Shown here one piece after another: positions 22,655 through 33,584 of a DNA stretch of 64,000 nucleotides. The stretch is from Cepaea nemoralis. Its lineage: Eukaryota; Mollusca; Gastropoda; Stylommatophora; Helicidae. The notes under the pieces were generated by a model, which worked only from the letters and a program-made list of their open reading frames with translations, was not told where the DNA came from and made no database searches. Position 1 is the stretch's first letter, and every line of letters starts with the position of its first letter. Where the stretch lies: assembly GCA_014155875.1 (NCBI GenBank), contig JACEFZ010001410.1, positions 1-64,000 on the forward strand, in the 5' to 3' direction. The position numbers and the translations under genes were made by a program.

Positions 22655-23020
22655 GGTATGAGTGCCGGTCGCTCAGACAGCAACTGAAAACTACTAAACA
22701 TAAACTTGCCAAGAAATCACAAACAAACTGTCATTTACTGCCAATATAGTACCTTGCTGTGTATGGCAGAGGGGTCTTTGAGCCTGAGGAATTAAGGCTG
22801 CATGGCTAGTGCAGTCGCCGCGAACTGTGCAGGTTAGGATTTTCTTTTTGCCCCCGACAAAAAAATCCCACACCTTACCGAGGGATCGAACCCGGGTCTC
22901 TCAAATGAGAGTCCGGCATTCTAGCCACTCGGCCAGCCTCTCCTCTCCAAGAAATCACAAACACCCAAAAAAGTGCTCGGGTTGACTGCAGTATCCTGTA
23001 AAGAATATGCAACTAACCTT
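22655..23020 (+). repeat. LINE E tail, split by a SINE
   Basis: aaactactaaacataaacttgc and gttgactgcagtatcctgtaa match the LINE E tail at 48,800-48,900. The SINE at 22,726-22,946 lies between them. No coding sequence. Confidence 0.65.
22726..22946 (-). mobile_element. Complete tRNA-headed SINE with 17-bp target duplication
   Basis: Flanked by perfect 17-bp repeats ccaagaaatcacaaaca at 22,709-22,725 and 22,947-22,963. On minus, the head reads gaggctggccgagtggctag (A-box), an imperfect anticodon arm around ctctcatttgagag, and cccgggttcgatccctc (B-box). The body follows, with T-rich then gccgcgaactgtgcaggtta-type sequence when read on plus, ending tattggcagtaaatgacag. Total 221 bp. It resembles a Ser/Leu-type tRNA head. 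The truncated relative at 5,138-5,262 shares its 3' half. Confidence 0.88.
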
Positions 23021-24356
23021 TTTTTTAAAAAACTTCTCTTAATCAGGTCTATATAGCAAAAACATAGAAGTATTTTTACTTGTATAACTCTTGATAATAA
23101 TGTCCTGAGAACATAAAAGGCATTGTTTGTGCCCTTTCCATCTTCAGATCGACATTGTTCATCTCTGATTTTATCTTGTTTCTTACTCTGCTCATGATTC
23201 TCAGTAATAACATTGGCATGACTCATTAGATTAACTGTGCAATGATCTTCAAATCTAAAGCCCCTGGCACCTTGGCAAATCCATAAGTATGGATTTTAAC
23301 AGGTCATTAAGCACATACCCACAGTTATAAATGCTGTGACATCTTGTCTGTCATGGAGACACTGAAAAACATTGCACATGAAATTAAAGACATCTAACTA
23401 CTAAGATAAACCAATTACTTGATAGCAGCGTTCTCTCTCAATATGGCATTGATTCCTGATCACTGTGACCAAGCAAATCATAACTGAATTTTTAATGTAC
23501 ACATAATTTATTATAATACTTTCGCCTGACAGCCCTCCTCCACTTTTACAGTGTTCCTAGTTTACATCACCTGTAAAGACCCAGGGCAAAATGCTTCACA
23601 TTGGCATCAAGATGCTTCAAATGGTCAAAATATGTATTTTATCTTTGGTCATTTGTAATATGTTGAAGAACCATTGTGTGGATACTTTCTAATCTTCAAG
23701 GGCACTGATTATTGTCATCACACTTTACCCCCTGCCAGAAAGCTGTGCAGGCAATTGCTTGTGAACTTGCTATGTGATCCTTCAGATGAATAATGGCATC
23801 TGTACACTCCAACATGTTTAGGATTTTGGCTGTATCAGGATGCCCTGGACATGGCCATTCATGCAACTTGGTCTCTTTACTCTCTGAAACCACAACTCTG
23901 AACTTCCCACCTAGCTTCTATCAACTGCTATTTCATATAAAACGGCAAAGCACAATTTTGCTATCGAATGTACATCAAATAACAACATAAGTTATTCTTT
24001 CTTTCTCCACGACCAAGAATTCATTGTCAGGCAGGTTATTATTAGTAACTGCCATTTTTATGAATTATTACAGTGGCACTATCTCTGCTGGTGACTGCAG
24101 TTGTGCACATGCAAAAGGAAACACATCTGTGTCGCAATACTTTTGGTATAAGAAAACACACACAATATTACATTTTGTGCAACTGTTTTAATAAATTTTG
24201 GTGAGAATTTAGAAGGATGTTATATTCTAGAATTCCAGAACATGTCAGACTAATATTTATTACATTTAATCACAGTAACACAAGTATTTGTACTTTACAA
24301 TTGATGAATATTTCCAGAGAATAAGAAATGATGTTGACATATCGTTTCTTACATTT
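23021..24356. other. Non-coding DNA upstream of the ankyrin gene
   Basis: Apart from the diverged repeat at 23,090-23,400 (see 18,441-19,260) I see no gene. This probably contains the end of the 5' intron of the ankyrin gene. No upstream exon or promoter could be identified. Confidence 0.5.
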
Positions 24357-24359
24357 CAG
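24340..24359 (+). promoter_or_regulatory. Splice acceptor before the ankyrin coding exon
   Basis: A pyrimidine-rich stretch, atcgtttcttacatttcag, ends in AG at 24,358-24,359, 23 bp before the ATG at 24,383. It fits a 3' splice site of an intron in the 5' UTR, with the whole coding sequence in the following exon. Confidence 0.6.
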
Positions 24360-24382
24360 GTTAGAAAATACCAGAACAGAAG

Positions 24383-27016
24383 ATGTCAGGACTTGCTGCT
24401 GGAGACAGGATCCAATCAAGAGAAGAGTGTCTGACACTAGAAGGAAGACCTGCTTCTGAAACCACAGGGCTCAACACAGGCATATATGCAGCAGAGGGCA
24501 GGCAACTGTTGAGTAGGGAACTCATCTCTGATGCTGTGTGGAGGAGAGCAAACAAATATACATTTTATGAAAGTGACAAAACACCCCTAGACACTGCAGT
24601 TGAAGCCTGCAACGTGACATTTCTGGATATATTTTTCGACTGTGTATATTTAGATGAACAAGTTAAGACAAGAATGGTCAGTAATGCCTACACAAACTTC
24701 TTTCAACAAGTTAAGTCCAGGATGGTCAGTAATTTCAACACAAACTTTTTTCAAAGTAAATTTAGCCATATTACCAGAGATCACGTTTCAATGGTTAAAC
24801 GACTCTTGGAATTAGGAGCAAATGTGAATGGTGGGCCATCAGTTTTCCCTTTGTCTGTGGCAACTAAAGCTGGTAGTTATCCATTGGTTGAGTTGCTTTG
24901 TCAGCATGGTGCTGATGTGAACAAGACTGATGGGACGTGTTGGTTTTATCATCCCCCGTTAAGTATTGCAGCAGAACATGGTCATTATGACATGATTGAA
25001 GTGATATTAAGATTTGGAGCCAGTGTTAATGTACTGAATGATACAGCAGTTGATCTGGCCCTTATTTCTGGCCACACGGACTGCGCTAAACTTCTACTGC
25101 AGCATGGTGCAATCTTTGATGTCACCAGTGCTTTATACGATCTTATACAAGATGAAAGTGTGGCCCGCATTAACTTCTTGAATGTGTATTGCAGGCATGA
25201 AATTCAACAATATATTTGTAAAGACCAGCAGGATTTGTTGCTGTTAGCAGTAAGCGGAAGAAATATTGAATTCATTAGCCATTTTATTGATACAGTATTT
25301 GACATTACAGGCAAGTATCCTTGTTGGGAAGAACTGTTAGCGAAGTCAGGAAACGGAGAAATTGCCTCATTTCTAATTCAGAAAGGAGCAGATGTAAGTA
25401 AGCTGGTAGAAACACGTGGTGGCCACACTCCTCTGTATCTTGTTCTAGTTAGGAAATATATGAACCCCACACTTAAGGTACAGGTAGTTAAAGTACTGCT
25501 TGAAAATGGAGCTTCTCCTAATATTCGTGGTGACACATCGCCATTAATGCTTGCAGCTTTAACCAACAACAGTACAGATCTGCTTCAGTTACTATTAGAC
25601 TATGGGGCTGACATTAACTGGAGAGATAAAGAAGGTGATACAGCCTTTTCCTATTCTGTCTATCAAGGTTGTAATAGCAATGCTGAATTTCTAATCAGCT
25701 GTGCTAAAGACAAACATTTTATCAACTCGCAAAATAATGAAGGATTGACAGTTTTGATGCAAGCAGCAAGATACAGCAATGTAGCTGTGGTCAAGGGGGT
25801 GATAAATCACAACCCTGATATGAATATGGCAGATAACAATGGCAATACAGCCTTGCTGCACGCAATAAACAGATCCCCTAATAATGGCACCCATGATGGG
25901 ACGGTTGACATTGTATCCACTCTAATTAATGCAGGCTGTGATGTTAACTTGCAAAATAATGATGGCCTGTCACCATTAATGTTGGCTGCAAGCAGATGCA
26001 GCAAAGAGATTGTACAGATTCTTCTGGATGCAGGAGCTGACATTAATGCCGTCAGTAAAACAGATAGGACAAAGACAGCCATGTCATACTTCCAGCCCAT
26101 GGATGTTGATAACGAATGTATAACAGCCTGCCTAGAAGTTTTCCTTGCTCAAGGTGCCTGTTTGTCTTATTTACAACCTAAAATGTTTCATAGAATTTTA
26201 TTTTGTAATGACAGTGATGCTATTTGTAAACTTATATCAAATGGAACAGGACCCATAACTGTAAGGTCAGACAAATACTTTAGCTACTTCTCACCCGCTG
26301 ATCCCACATTTGACATATCACCTTTATGTACAGCACTGGTAAGTGGTAATGCATCCCTGGCTCGTCATATTGTTGACATCATGTGGCTTACAAAATCTGA
26401 TCTGACTTCACTAACGCATAACAAACCTGTTCATTCATATCTGGAAAAGGAAAACCTTACACAGAGTTTGAATCTGCTTGGTGAGATGTCTTCACAGCCA
26501 GTGTCCCTGTTCAGGCTGGCTTTTGTAGAAGTATCATCTGCTGTGGGGACAACCCCTGGCCATGAGAACCGTGTTAACAAGTTATCTCTACCTCTGGTTT
26601 TGAAAGACAAACTGTTGTTTAAATCCACTATAGACTTTGTAACACCAACAATGGACAGGATTCCTTCTAGGCGACTGCCCTTTGATCCATCTCCAGAACT
26701 ATACATCAATGTGCTTGATTGCTGTAAATGCTGTCGGGTGTGGAAAAATTTGAAATCGAATGATTTTAGAAAATATTTTGACAAGTGTTTTGCATGTATT
26801 AAACACAAATGCAGTGAATGTTTTTTAGAGCGAAAGACCCTGGTGAATGGGTCAGAACCACAAATTGAAGACCACGGGTTCATATTTGGATTGCACAATA
26901 CAAATGATGAAGTGTGGAAACTGCCAAAACCTTTAGAACGCAAGGCAGTCTGCTTGCCACTCCCTACCACAGAGACCCTTTCTATCAACGATTATTGTAT
27001 GTACACCATGAAATGA
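24383..27016 (+). CDS. Ankyrin-repeat protein with SOCS-box-like segment and Cys-rich C-terminus
   Basis: Intact 877-codon ORF, the only convincing host gene here. About a dozen ankyrin repeats span residues ~133-605 (many L-L-x-x-G-A-(D/N)-(V/I)-N ends, such as LLELGANVN and LLDAGADIN). Residues ~707-746 look like a SOCS box (S-L-F-R-L-A..., then L-S-L-P-L-V-L-K-D-K-L-L-F), which would link it to Cullin-RING ubiquitin ligases as in ASB proteins. The C-terminus has C780-C781-x-C783-C784 and C802-x2-C805-x4-C810-x2-C813, possibly zinc-binding. Residues 93-108 and 109-124 are a tandem duplication (48-bp units at 24,659-24,754). The ATG has A at -3 and lies just after a splice acceptor. Ankyrin repeats are certain; the SOCS call is an inference and the target is unknown. 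Confidence 0.88.
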   Translation: MSGLAAGDRIQSREECLTLEGRPASETTGLNTGIYAAEGRQLLSRELISDAVWRRANKYTFYESDKTPLDTAVEACNVTFLDIFFDCVYLDEQVKTRMVSNAYTNFFQQVKSRMVSNFNTNFFQSKFSHITRDHVSMVKRLLELGANVNGGPSVFPLSVATKAGSYPLVELLCQHGADVNKTDGTCWFYHPPLSIAAEHGHYDMIEVILRFGASVNVLNDTAVDLALISGHTDCAKLLLQHGAIFDVTSALYDLIQDESVARINFLNVYCRHEIQQYICKDQQDLLLLAVSGRNIEFISHFIDTVFDITGKYPCWEELLAKSGNGEIASFLIQKGADVSKLVETRGGHTPLYLVLVRKYMNPTLKVQVVKVLLENGASPNIRGDTSPLMLAALTNNSTDLLQLLLDYGADINWRDKEGDTAFSYSVYQGCNSNAEFLISCAKDKHFINSQNNEGLTVLMQAARYSNVAVVKGVINHNPDMNMADNNGNTALLHAINRSPNNGTHDGTVDIVSTLINAGCDVNLQNNDGLSPLMLAASRCSKEIVQILLDAGADINAVSKTDRTKTAMSYFQPMDVDNECITACLEVFLAQGACLSYLQPKMFHRILFCNDSDAICKLISNGTGPITVRSDKYFSYFSPADPTFDISPLCTALVSGNASLARHIVDIMWLTKSDLTSLTHNKPVHSYLEKENLTQSLNLLGEMSSQPVSLFRLAFVEVSSAVGTTPGHENRVNKLSLPLVLKDKLLFKSTIDFVTPTMDRIPSRRLPFDPSPELYINVLDCCKCCRVWKNLKSNDFRKYFDKCFACIKHKCSECFLERKTLVNGSEPQIEDHGFIFGLHNTNDEVWKLPKPLERKAVCLPLPTTETLSINDYCMYTMK

Positions 27017-27067
27017 TAGAATTATTTAATGCAAATGGCACTATTATATCTGTTGATGGTTTCATCT

Positions 27068-27258
27068 CATCTCAGTTCTCTTATAGCTTGCGGTTTCAAG
27101 GTGAGCCATAAACAGCAGGAGAGTGCCCGTTTATGGGCTCCATATATCAAGATTCCCATGGACTCTATTATTCCCTCTGCCCATCATTTACTTGGTCAAT
27201 CTCTTCTCATTCCATTTGATTTGTACATCATTGCTTGTTGTGGTATAACTCATATTTT
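27068..27258 (+). repeat. Interspersed repeat R in the 3' UTR
   Basis: Shares ataaacagc-ggagagtgccc, ttatgggct-cat, attcccatggactct, a cccatcattta block and gtacatcattgcttgttgtg with 33,022-33,205, and its first part with 32,087-32,170. Located between the stop codon and the polyadenylation signal of the ankyrin gene. Confidence 0.75.
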
Positions 27259-27298
27259 ATAAAAATTACTGTTGATGCATAATTGTTTGTTAATTGTA

Positions 27299-27304
27299 AA
27301 TAAA
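27299..27304 (+). terminator. Polyadenylation signal of the ankyrin gene
   Basis: aataaa about 285 bp after the stop codon, with further aataaa at about 27,330-27,340. The most likely 3' end of the transcript. Confidence 0.5.
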
Positions 27305-27595
27305 AACAAATGAAATATTTTATGACAATAATAAATAAATATTATGTTGCGCTCATATATTTGAAAAATCTGCTTGTTTTTTGGTTTGGTTAAAAGTTTG
27401 GGGTAAGTTTTATATGTCTCATGACAATGAAACTAAAATAATACAGCACATTTATGCACTTGGAACTCACTAGTAATAATGGGAGGCAGCAGCATAAACC
27501 TGCACCGAGACAGTCACATGGGCAAATATTATCCAGGACACCCAGGGTTGAGATCTGTGGAGAGACATGGAAGCCTAAGCCAGCTGGAAAACACA

Positions 27596-28036
27596 TTATG
27601 ATCTTCTTCTTCTTCTTTCGTTCGCTTGAAATATGTCTATAACTGCAATGCTGTCTCTTGTATGAATTGAACTTATTTTCAGTTCACACAGCGGTCCATG
27701 GAGTTTATCTTCCACTGTCATCTCTCTAGGCCTGAAGGTTTGCCTAGATTTGTTATATTTCGGGCAGTCTTGGAGTATGTGCTCTGCTGTCTGCGATGCC
27801 AATCCACATGTGCACATGGCTGTTTCACCAATCTTGAATTTTGTATACATGTGGTTATGTAATCTATTGTGCCCTGTTCTGAGGCGCAGAGTAATGACTT
27901 GTTCTGGTCTCTCCATAACGTGGTAGTCATCTTGAGCAGATTTTGGTGGCTTTCTGACTGATTTGATCATTCTTTTCTTTTGGTGGTATGTAACTGGCAC
28001 ATCAGGCTGTTCTTCTTTGGCTCCTTCCTTAGCCAA
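27596..28036 (-). pseudogene. LINE I C-terminal Cys-rich region
   Basis: Begins with the end of RNase H (L-A-K-E-G-A). It continues with R-L-R-T-G-H-N-R-L and C-T-C-G...T-A-E-H-I-L-Q-D-C-P, a C-x-C-x(n)-H-x4-C arrangement also present in LINE B at 21,100-21,210. It ends in a poly-arginine encoded by the GAA tail. Its function is unknown; nucleic-acid binding is likely. Confidence 0.75.
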
Positions 28037-28040
28037 TTGA

Positions 28041-28661
28041 TCAGCTCTGTCGTTTCCAGGTACTCCACAGTGGGATGGTGACCTTATGCTGACTGCTAAG
28101 TTCAGAAAGTAGTCTCCTTAATACTGGCAATTTCCCAGACAGGATCACCTCGAGTACTGATTTTGCATCTGTCAATAGCACCACAGGTTGTGTACCATTG
28201 CTGGTATTTAGTAATTTCTCTGTTGCTATCTTGATTGCCTCAATTTCAGCATCGTAGTTATGGCAGTACTTTCCTGTCGGTACTCTAGCTGTGTCCCTAG
28301 TATTATTTAGGTATTCTATGTACACTCCCGCTCCTCCATTTCGAACAGCATTTTCTGCTGATCCATCTGTGTAGACTCGGATCCAGAGGTCCTGTGGGTA
28401 TTCTTCATCAAGGAAGCTGAGAGTGGCTGTTCTGCGCTGCACACTGTTCTGTTCTTCCTTGTCAAATATTCCTCTCACTTTTGTCTGGATTTGTAATGAT
28501 AGTCTATGCTCATCTTTCCATGGAGTTCGCTCTGGAATAGTTGTTAGGGGGATACCAACTGTGGGTAGATCGGTGGTTTCTCTGCAGAGTCGTTTGGCCT
28601 GGTGGATAAAACTACTTCTTTTCAACCACCCCATAGCTAGGTTTTCAAATCTAATCTTCAT
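28041..28661 (-). pseudogene. LINE I RNase H domain
   Basis: 206 codons. RNase H motifs are V-Y-T-D-G-S-A (first Asp), N-Y-D-A-E-I-E-A-I (Glu) and L-L-T-D-A-K-S-V-L (second Asp). The last motif, S-H-C-G-V-P-G-N-D-R-A-D, is in another frame just downstream (about 28,030-28,080), so there is a small deletion or frameshift between them. In I-type LINEs this domain helps remove RNA from the cDNA hybrid. Confidence 0.85.
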
Positions 28662-29169
28662 AGGTGGCCTGGCAAGCTGAGGAACTTTTCTGCTTGTATT
28701 AGCATTTTCGTATCTCTGCGCTCACTCAGTGCTTGTGTCCTCCCCATCTTCTCCATTTCCACTATAGGGGTTGATCTCATCCCTCCTGTGGTGACTCTAA
28801 GTGCTTGATTTTGCACTTTTTCCAGCTCTTGTAGTGTGGTTTTTTATGCCGAACACCACGCAGTTGACCCAGGTGTGGTCTTATGCTCTGTTGATAAACT
28901 TTGCTAAGTATTTTCCCACTGGCTCCCCATGTGGTTCCACTTAGCTTTCACAGGATGGCTATTTTCCTTCTGGCTTTTGCTACTGCTTTGTTGATGTGCT
29001 TTCTCCATGTCAGCCTGCCACCAAATGTTACTCCAAGGTATGTTGGTTCTTTATCTTCTCTTAGGGGTGTTCCATTTATCTGGATGGTCCCTGCCTTTTG
29101 TTTTGGAGAGAGGGTAAATAGGGTGGTGCTGCACTTGTCAGTGTTTATGCTGACACACCATCTATTTGC

Positions 29170-31398
29170 CTATGCAACAAATGTATCTAGAGCTCTTTGT
29201 AGCAATCTGGTGGCCACTGATGCATGTTCATTTGTGCTCCATAGAACCAGGTCATCGGCGTACATTGCCACCTTAATTCCATGCGGTAGATTAGCAATGA
29301 GATCATTGATGAAGATTAGAAAAAGTGTGGGGGACAATACTCCGCCCTGGGGAACACTGTTACGCAGTAGTACTTTCTTGCTCTTTAGTCCGTCTATCTG
29401 TACTCGGGCTCTTCTGTTGTGCAAGCATGCTTTCACCCATTTGTACATTATTCCATTGACTTTGCAGTTTCTCAGTTTATTCATCAGACCTTCTTTCCAG
29501 ACTTTGTCAAAGGCTTTCTTCAAATCTATCCATGCCGCAAGCACCAGCTTCTTCTCTTGGAATGCATCCTCAATTTCTTGAAAGAGGTAGGTTGTCTGAT
29601 CTTCCGTAGAGTAGCACTGCCTAAAGCCAGCCTGCTGTGGCACAAGGATGTTTTTAGTTTCAATGTACCACTGCAGTCTGTGATTGATGATGCGCTCCAG
29701 TGTTTTGCAGAGACAGCTGGTGAGGCTAATTGGTCTGTAGCTAGAGGCAATGGAACTATCTTTCCCTGATTTTAGGAGGGGTATCATGATTGCTTCTCTC
29801 CAGGCTTGTGGAACACTGCCTAAGGTCCAACTGTTATTGAAGATCTGCAAGAGCTTTGCTTTGGCCTCTGTTCCTAGGTTCCTGATCATTTCATTGGAGA
29901 TACCATCAGCTCCTGGTGACTTTCTTATTTTCAATTTTGATATGGCTAGCTCCAGTTTGCTCATTGTGATGAGTGCTTCCAGAACCTCATGTACTATTTC
30001 CTTCTGTCCTGTATGTTGCCGTTTCTCTCGAATCTCTTGATGTTTTTCTGGACTCATTTTGATATTATATTGTGCGAATGAGTCCGCAAAATGGTCAGCT
30101 GCTTGCTTTCTTGTTAAGATGTTTCCATCTTTATGTAGTGCAATTTTTGAGTTTCTCCCTGTGCCCTCATCGTTAAGATGTTTTATTAGCTTCCACAATT
30201 TCCTTGTGTCTCTTTCAAAGTTCAGAGACTCTGTTTTTAGCTGCCAGCTTTTACGTCTAGCCTGCAGCTTGGCCCTTTGAAATTTGGCTTTTGCGTGCTG
30301 GAATTTATTGTGGTGCTCTTGGCTGGGCGTGGCCTCTGCTTGCTTTCTACACACTTCCACATCATTATGCAATTGTTCCAGTTCACTACTCCAGTAGGGT
30401 TTATATTGTTTACGGGCTCCTCTTGGTACTGTTTCTCGTGCTGCCTGTAGTATGCATTTCCCAAACTCTTCAACTACTTTATTTATGTCTTTCTCAGTGT
30501 TCAGGTTTCTAACCAGTATGTTGGTGCGATTCTTGTACATTGCCCAGTCTGCTTTATTGTAGTTCCACCTCGAGAGGGTGCTGCTTTCACTTACAAGCTC
30601 ATTTTCTACAGTTAGAAAGACAGGCCGATGGTCACTGCCACCAAGTTGTTTCCCAACAATTCGTGTAATGTTCCACTCCAGGTCTTGTGAATGAAAAGCT
30701 AGGTCAGGTGTAGTTGTAGTGTGCCATGATCTTGAGTAGAAAGTATGTGGGTCGGACGGCTTGTTAACCAAGATGAATATATTCTCATCCTGCCAGTCTT
30801 CCAGTCTCTCTCCTCTCTGGTCCATGTGATCATAGCCCCAACTCTGCGATTGGCTGTTGAAATCGCCACACACAATCATTTTTTCTGTTAATGGTAGTGT
30901 GTCCAGTGCCTGTGGGCGGTCACTTTGATAGTAGTAATTGATCAGATGTAGGTCTGTATAGCCTGTCTTAAGTTTAAGTGTCTGATACTCAGCCCCTTCC
31001 ATGTAGACTTCGATTTGGGAAGCAGTGATGTTATTTTTTACAAGGGTAAGTATCCCACCTTTTCGCCTGTCCTTTCGGTCAGATCGGTAACACTGGTAGC
31101 CTCTGATTTTGAAGGCTATATTTCTTTTGAGGTGAGTTTCTTGCAAGCAACATATGCTTACTTTTTCTTGGTCCAGGATGTTTTCTAATTCTATTTTTTT
31201 GTTGTTGCTGACTCCCTCCGCATTCCAGTGCATTATTTTAAGTCTTTGTTTAGTATGGCCAGCCGTTCTATTCTCATGTCCCCTGGCTCCACAGGACATC
31301 TGAGAAGGACCTCCAGTAGTTGGGTTGGACCCTTTCGAGACATAGGGCCCCTCGCTGCACCTGCCTGGGGGTCCAAAGCAGGGCGAGCACCATAACAT
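29170..31398 (-). pseudogene. LINE I endonuclease-reverse transcriptase
   Basis: 742 codons are open. The apurinic-type endonuclease starts near residue 55 (M-H-W-N-A-E-G-V; C-C-L-Q-E-T-H-L; C-G-D-F-N-S; G-G-S-D-H-R-P-V, all catalytic residues kept). RT follows from about residue 490: K-S-P-G-A-D-G-I, YRPISLTSC, Q-A-G-F-R, A-W-I-D-L-K-K-A-F-D, S-V-P-Q-G-G-V-L-S-P and the catalytic M-Y-A-D-D-L-V. The frame ends in TAG at 29,167-29,169 just after the palm, yet homologous sequence continues in the same frame (A-N-R-W-C-V-S-I-N-T-D-K-C), so this is a nonsense mutation. The polyprotein then continues to the RNase H part. Confidence 0.85.
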
Positions 31399-31599
31399 TT
31401 AGCAGTAGTCGACATATTCCATTTTGCGTAATTGCGTGGCATCCTGATTTCTGTGGTGCACCTCCTGGCTGGTTGCCTCCGTCTTCAGCACCTTTCCTTT
31501 GCTAGAGCAGACTGTGGTCTCACTCGAGTTTAGAAGTGTACACACGCACACACGTGTCTGCACATGCATGTATGTGTATACACATCTAGAGCACACTGG

Positions 31600-32770
31600 T
31601 TATTTTCCGGCGCCAGAAGCTCGCCGTCGCCCCTTCTCCTGTTAGTAGAAACAGTTCCGCCACGTGAAGGCCAGGAGTTGGACTTTTGCTGCATAGGTTA
31701 TGTATTCACGAGCCAATGGGGTATTTAAGCAATGTTGGGTGCTCTCCCCAACACTGCGCCCCGGCTACATACAGCAACATTTGGAACCACACATTATGAT
31801 GATGACCAAGCTATAAGATTTGACTTTATAAATATATGGCACTGTTTACTGTTGAGGGAATTAAAGAGAAAGACAGGTTACTCAGGTCACATTATATGAC
31901 AGAATAATCTACTTAAAGACATGATAAAGGGAACAGCTGACAACATCAATAATGTAAATGGGCAGACATCTGATCAAGAAAAAAACAAACCAGAATATAC
32001 AAGAGAAATTGCTGGAGACTACCACCAAGCGTCATCACAGGGACAACAAAGTGATGATGTTGAATAGTCTAAGACTCATCTCACTCATCACGTTCCTCTT
32101 GTACCTTGCGGTGTCGAGGTGAAGTATAAACAGCGGGAGAGTGCCTGCTTATGGGCTTCATGTATCGATAGTCTACGACTGGTGATCTTAAATACACCAT
32201 TTCTAATTTAGCAAGTTTCCCATTTATTGTTAGTGTCCAAGTTGGACATCAATCAATCAATGAATTAGTTGCCGTCCCCACAATGAACTTTGGTTGCATT
32301 AAATCTCCTCTGAGAAACCGTCATTCGCCCATCTGTAAATATTTTTCCACCTGTATCAGTCCATCTCTTGGCTCAGCTGTCTCCAACTTTGACTACTCTG
32401 CTCAAGTTTTTCAAGATGAAAACTAGGACTGTATCCAACTGGCTGTTGCTGCTTTGTTTATATTTAAGATCACTTGTTTTTGTAGTTGTTTGCAACACAG
32501 TTCCCATGATGATGGAACTTTAGCACTGGGATGGGGAAAAAGTCTATACAGATATCAACCTCACTCTGATAGACACAAGGCCTTTTCAGCGCTGAAACAA
32601 CCTCAAAGGCATCAGACTCACTGCTCCGTAGGACTGACAGTCAGCCATATGTGTTCCAATAGAGAGAGACGGGCAGACACAAGTATGACTAAAACTCATT
32701 AATAAGGCATACAAATAACGAGAAATAGACCAGAGAGTGATTAAATGGCTCTGTAAATGAGAGGGGCATA
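31600..32770. other. Non-coding stretch between LINE I and the minisatellite
   Basis: No gene is recognised. It contains a partial copy of repeat R at 32,087-32,170 (gaagtataaacagcgggaga, tgggcttcatgtatcgata) and unassigned AT-rich sequence. The first 150 bp (about 31,600-31,770) may be LINE I 5' UTR. Confidence 0.5.
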
Positions 32771-33015
32771 AATCATATGACTGAAGCACTGACTGATTGA
32801 TTGGATTCAATGGTACAAATCATATGTTTGAAGTGCTGATTGACTGATTGGGTTCAATGGTACAATCCTATTACTGAAGTGCTGATTGACTAATTGGATT
32901 GATGTGTTGAGTGATTGATTGGATTCAGGGTACAAACCCTATGACTGAAGTGTTGATTTACTGATTGGATTCAAGGTAAAAATCCTATGATTGAAGTGTT
33001 GAGAGATTGATTGGA
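32770..33015 (+). repeat. Degenerate minisatellite of about 47 bp
   Basis: About five units built on gattgattggattcaatggt, acaaatc-tatga-tgaagtg and ctgattgact, with indels. Confidence 0.75.
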
Positions 33016-33021
33016 TTCTCA

Positions 33022-33370
33022 TCTCATCTTGTACCTTGCAGTGTTGAAGTGAAGTATAAACAGCGGGAGAGTGCCCACTTATGGGCTTCATGTATCTATA
33101 TTCCCATGGACTCTGTCATTCCCTGCGTCCATCATTTATGTGGTCGGCCTCTTCCTCTGCTTCCCTCTAGTCTGTACATCATTGCTTGTTGTGGTATACT
33201 GTTAGTTGGTAACCTACTTGCATGGCCAAACCATTTGACTCGTAAACTGATTAGTCATTATTCGTAGACAGTCCAAATATTTTGGGCATATTATGAGAAA
33301 AAATGACTTGGAGAACTTGGTGACGATTGGCAAGATTGAAGGGGAAGACCGAGAAGTAAATACCTGGATG
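33022..33370 (+). repeat. Repeat R followed by LINE E-like fragment
   Basis: 33,022-33,205 is repeat R, as at 27,068. From about 33,280 the plus strand encodes the LINE E-type C-terminal motif F-G-H-I-M-R-K-N-D-L-E-N-L-V-T-I-G-K-I-E-G before breaking. Confidence 0.65.
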
Positions 33371-33584
33371 GCTTGGCCATGTGGCATGGTCGAGACAAAA
33401 CGAACTTTACGAATGAACTTTATTTTCAAAGGGTAACAAATTGGGCACGCAGGCCCATCTTACATTCGGCCCTTCCAGTCACTCATCTTTCGTTCATCAG
33501 TGCATAGTGTATTTACATAGGAAAAAAACACATTGTCAAATGAATGCTGTAAACATAAACAATGCATGTTGCCATGTTATGAGA

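Larger units (their letters stand above)
27596..31600 (-). mobile_element. LINE I (endonuclease, RT, RNase H)
   Basis: Non-LTR element on minus. Order 5' to 3': endonuclease-RT (31,398 to 29,170 and on), RNase H (28,661-28,041), and a Cys-rich C-terminus (28,036-27,596). The 3' end at about 27,601-27,618 is the GAA-type tail (cttcttcttcttc on plus). The 5' boundary is unclear, near 31,600; no separate gag-like ORF1 is seen, so it may be 5'-truncated. The presence of RNase H suggests an I-group LINE. Confidence 0.85.

Noticed and set aside
28901..29581. 226-codon plus-strand reading frame
   Set aside because: Antisense of the LINE I reverse transcriptase; no protein-like features.
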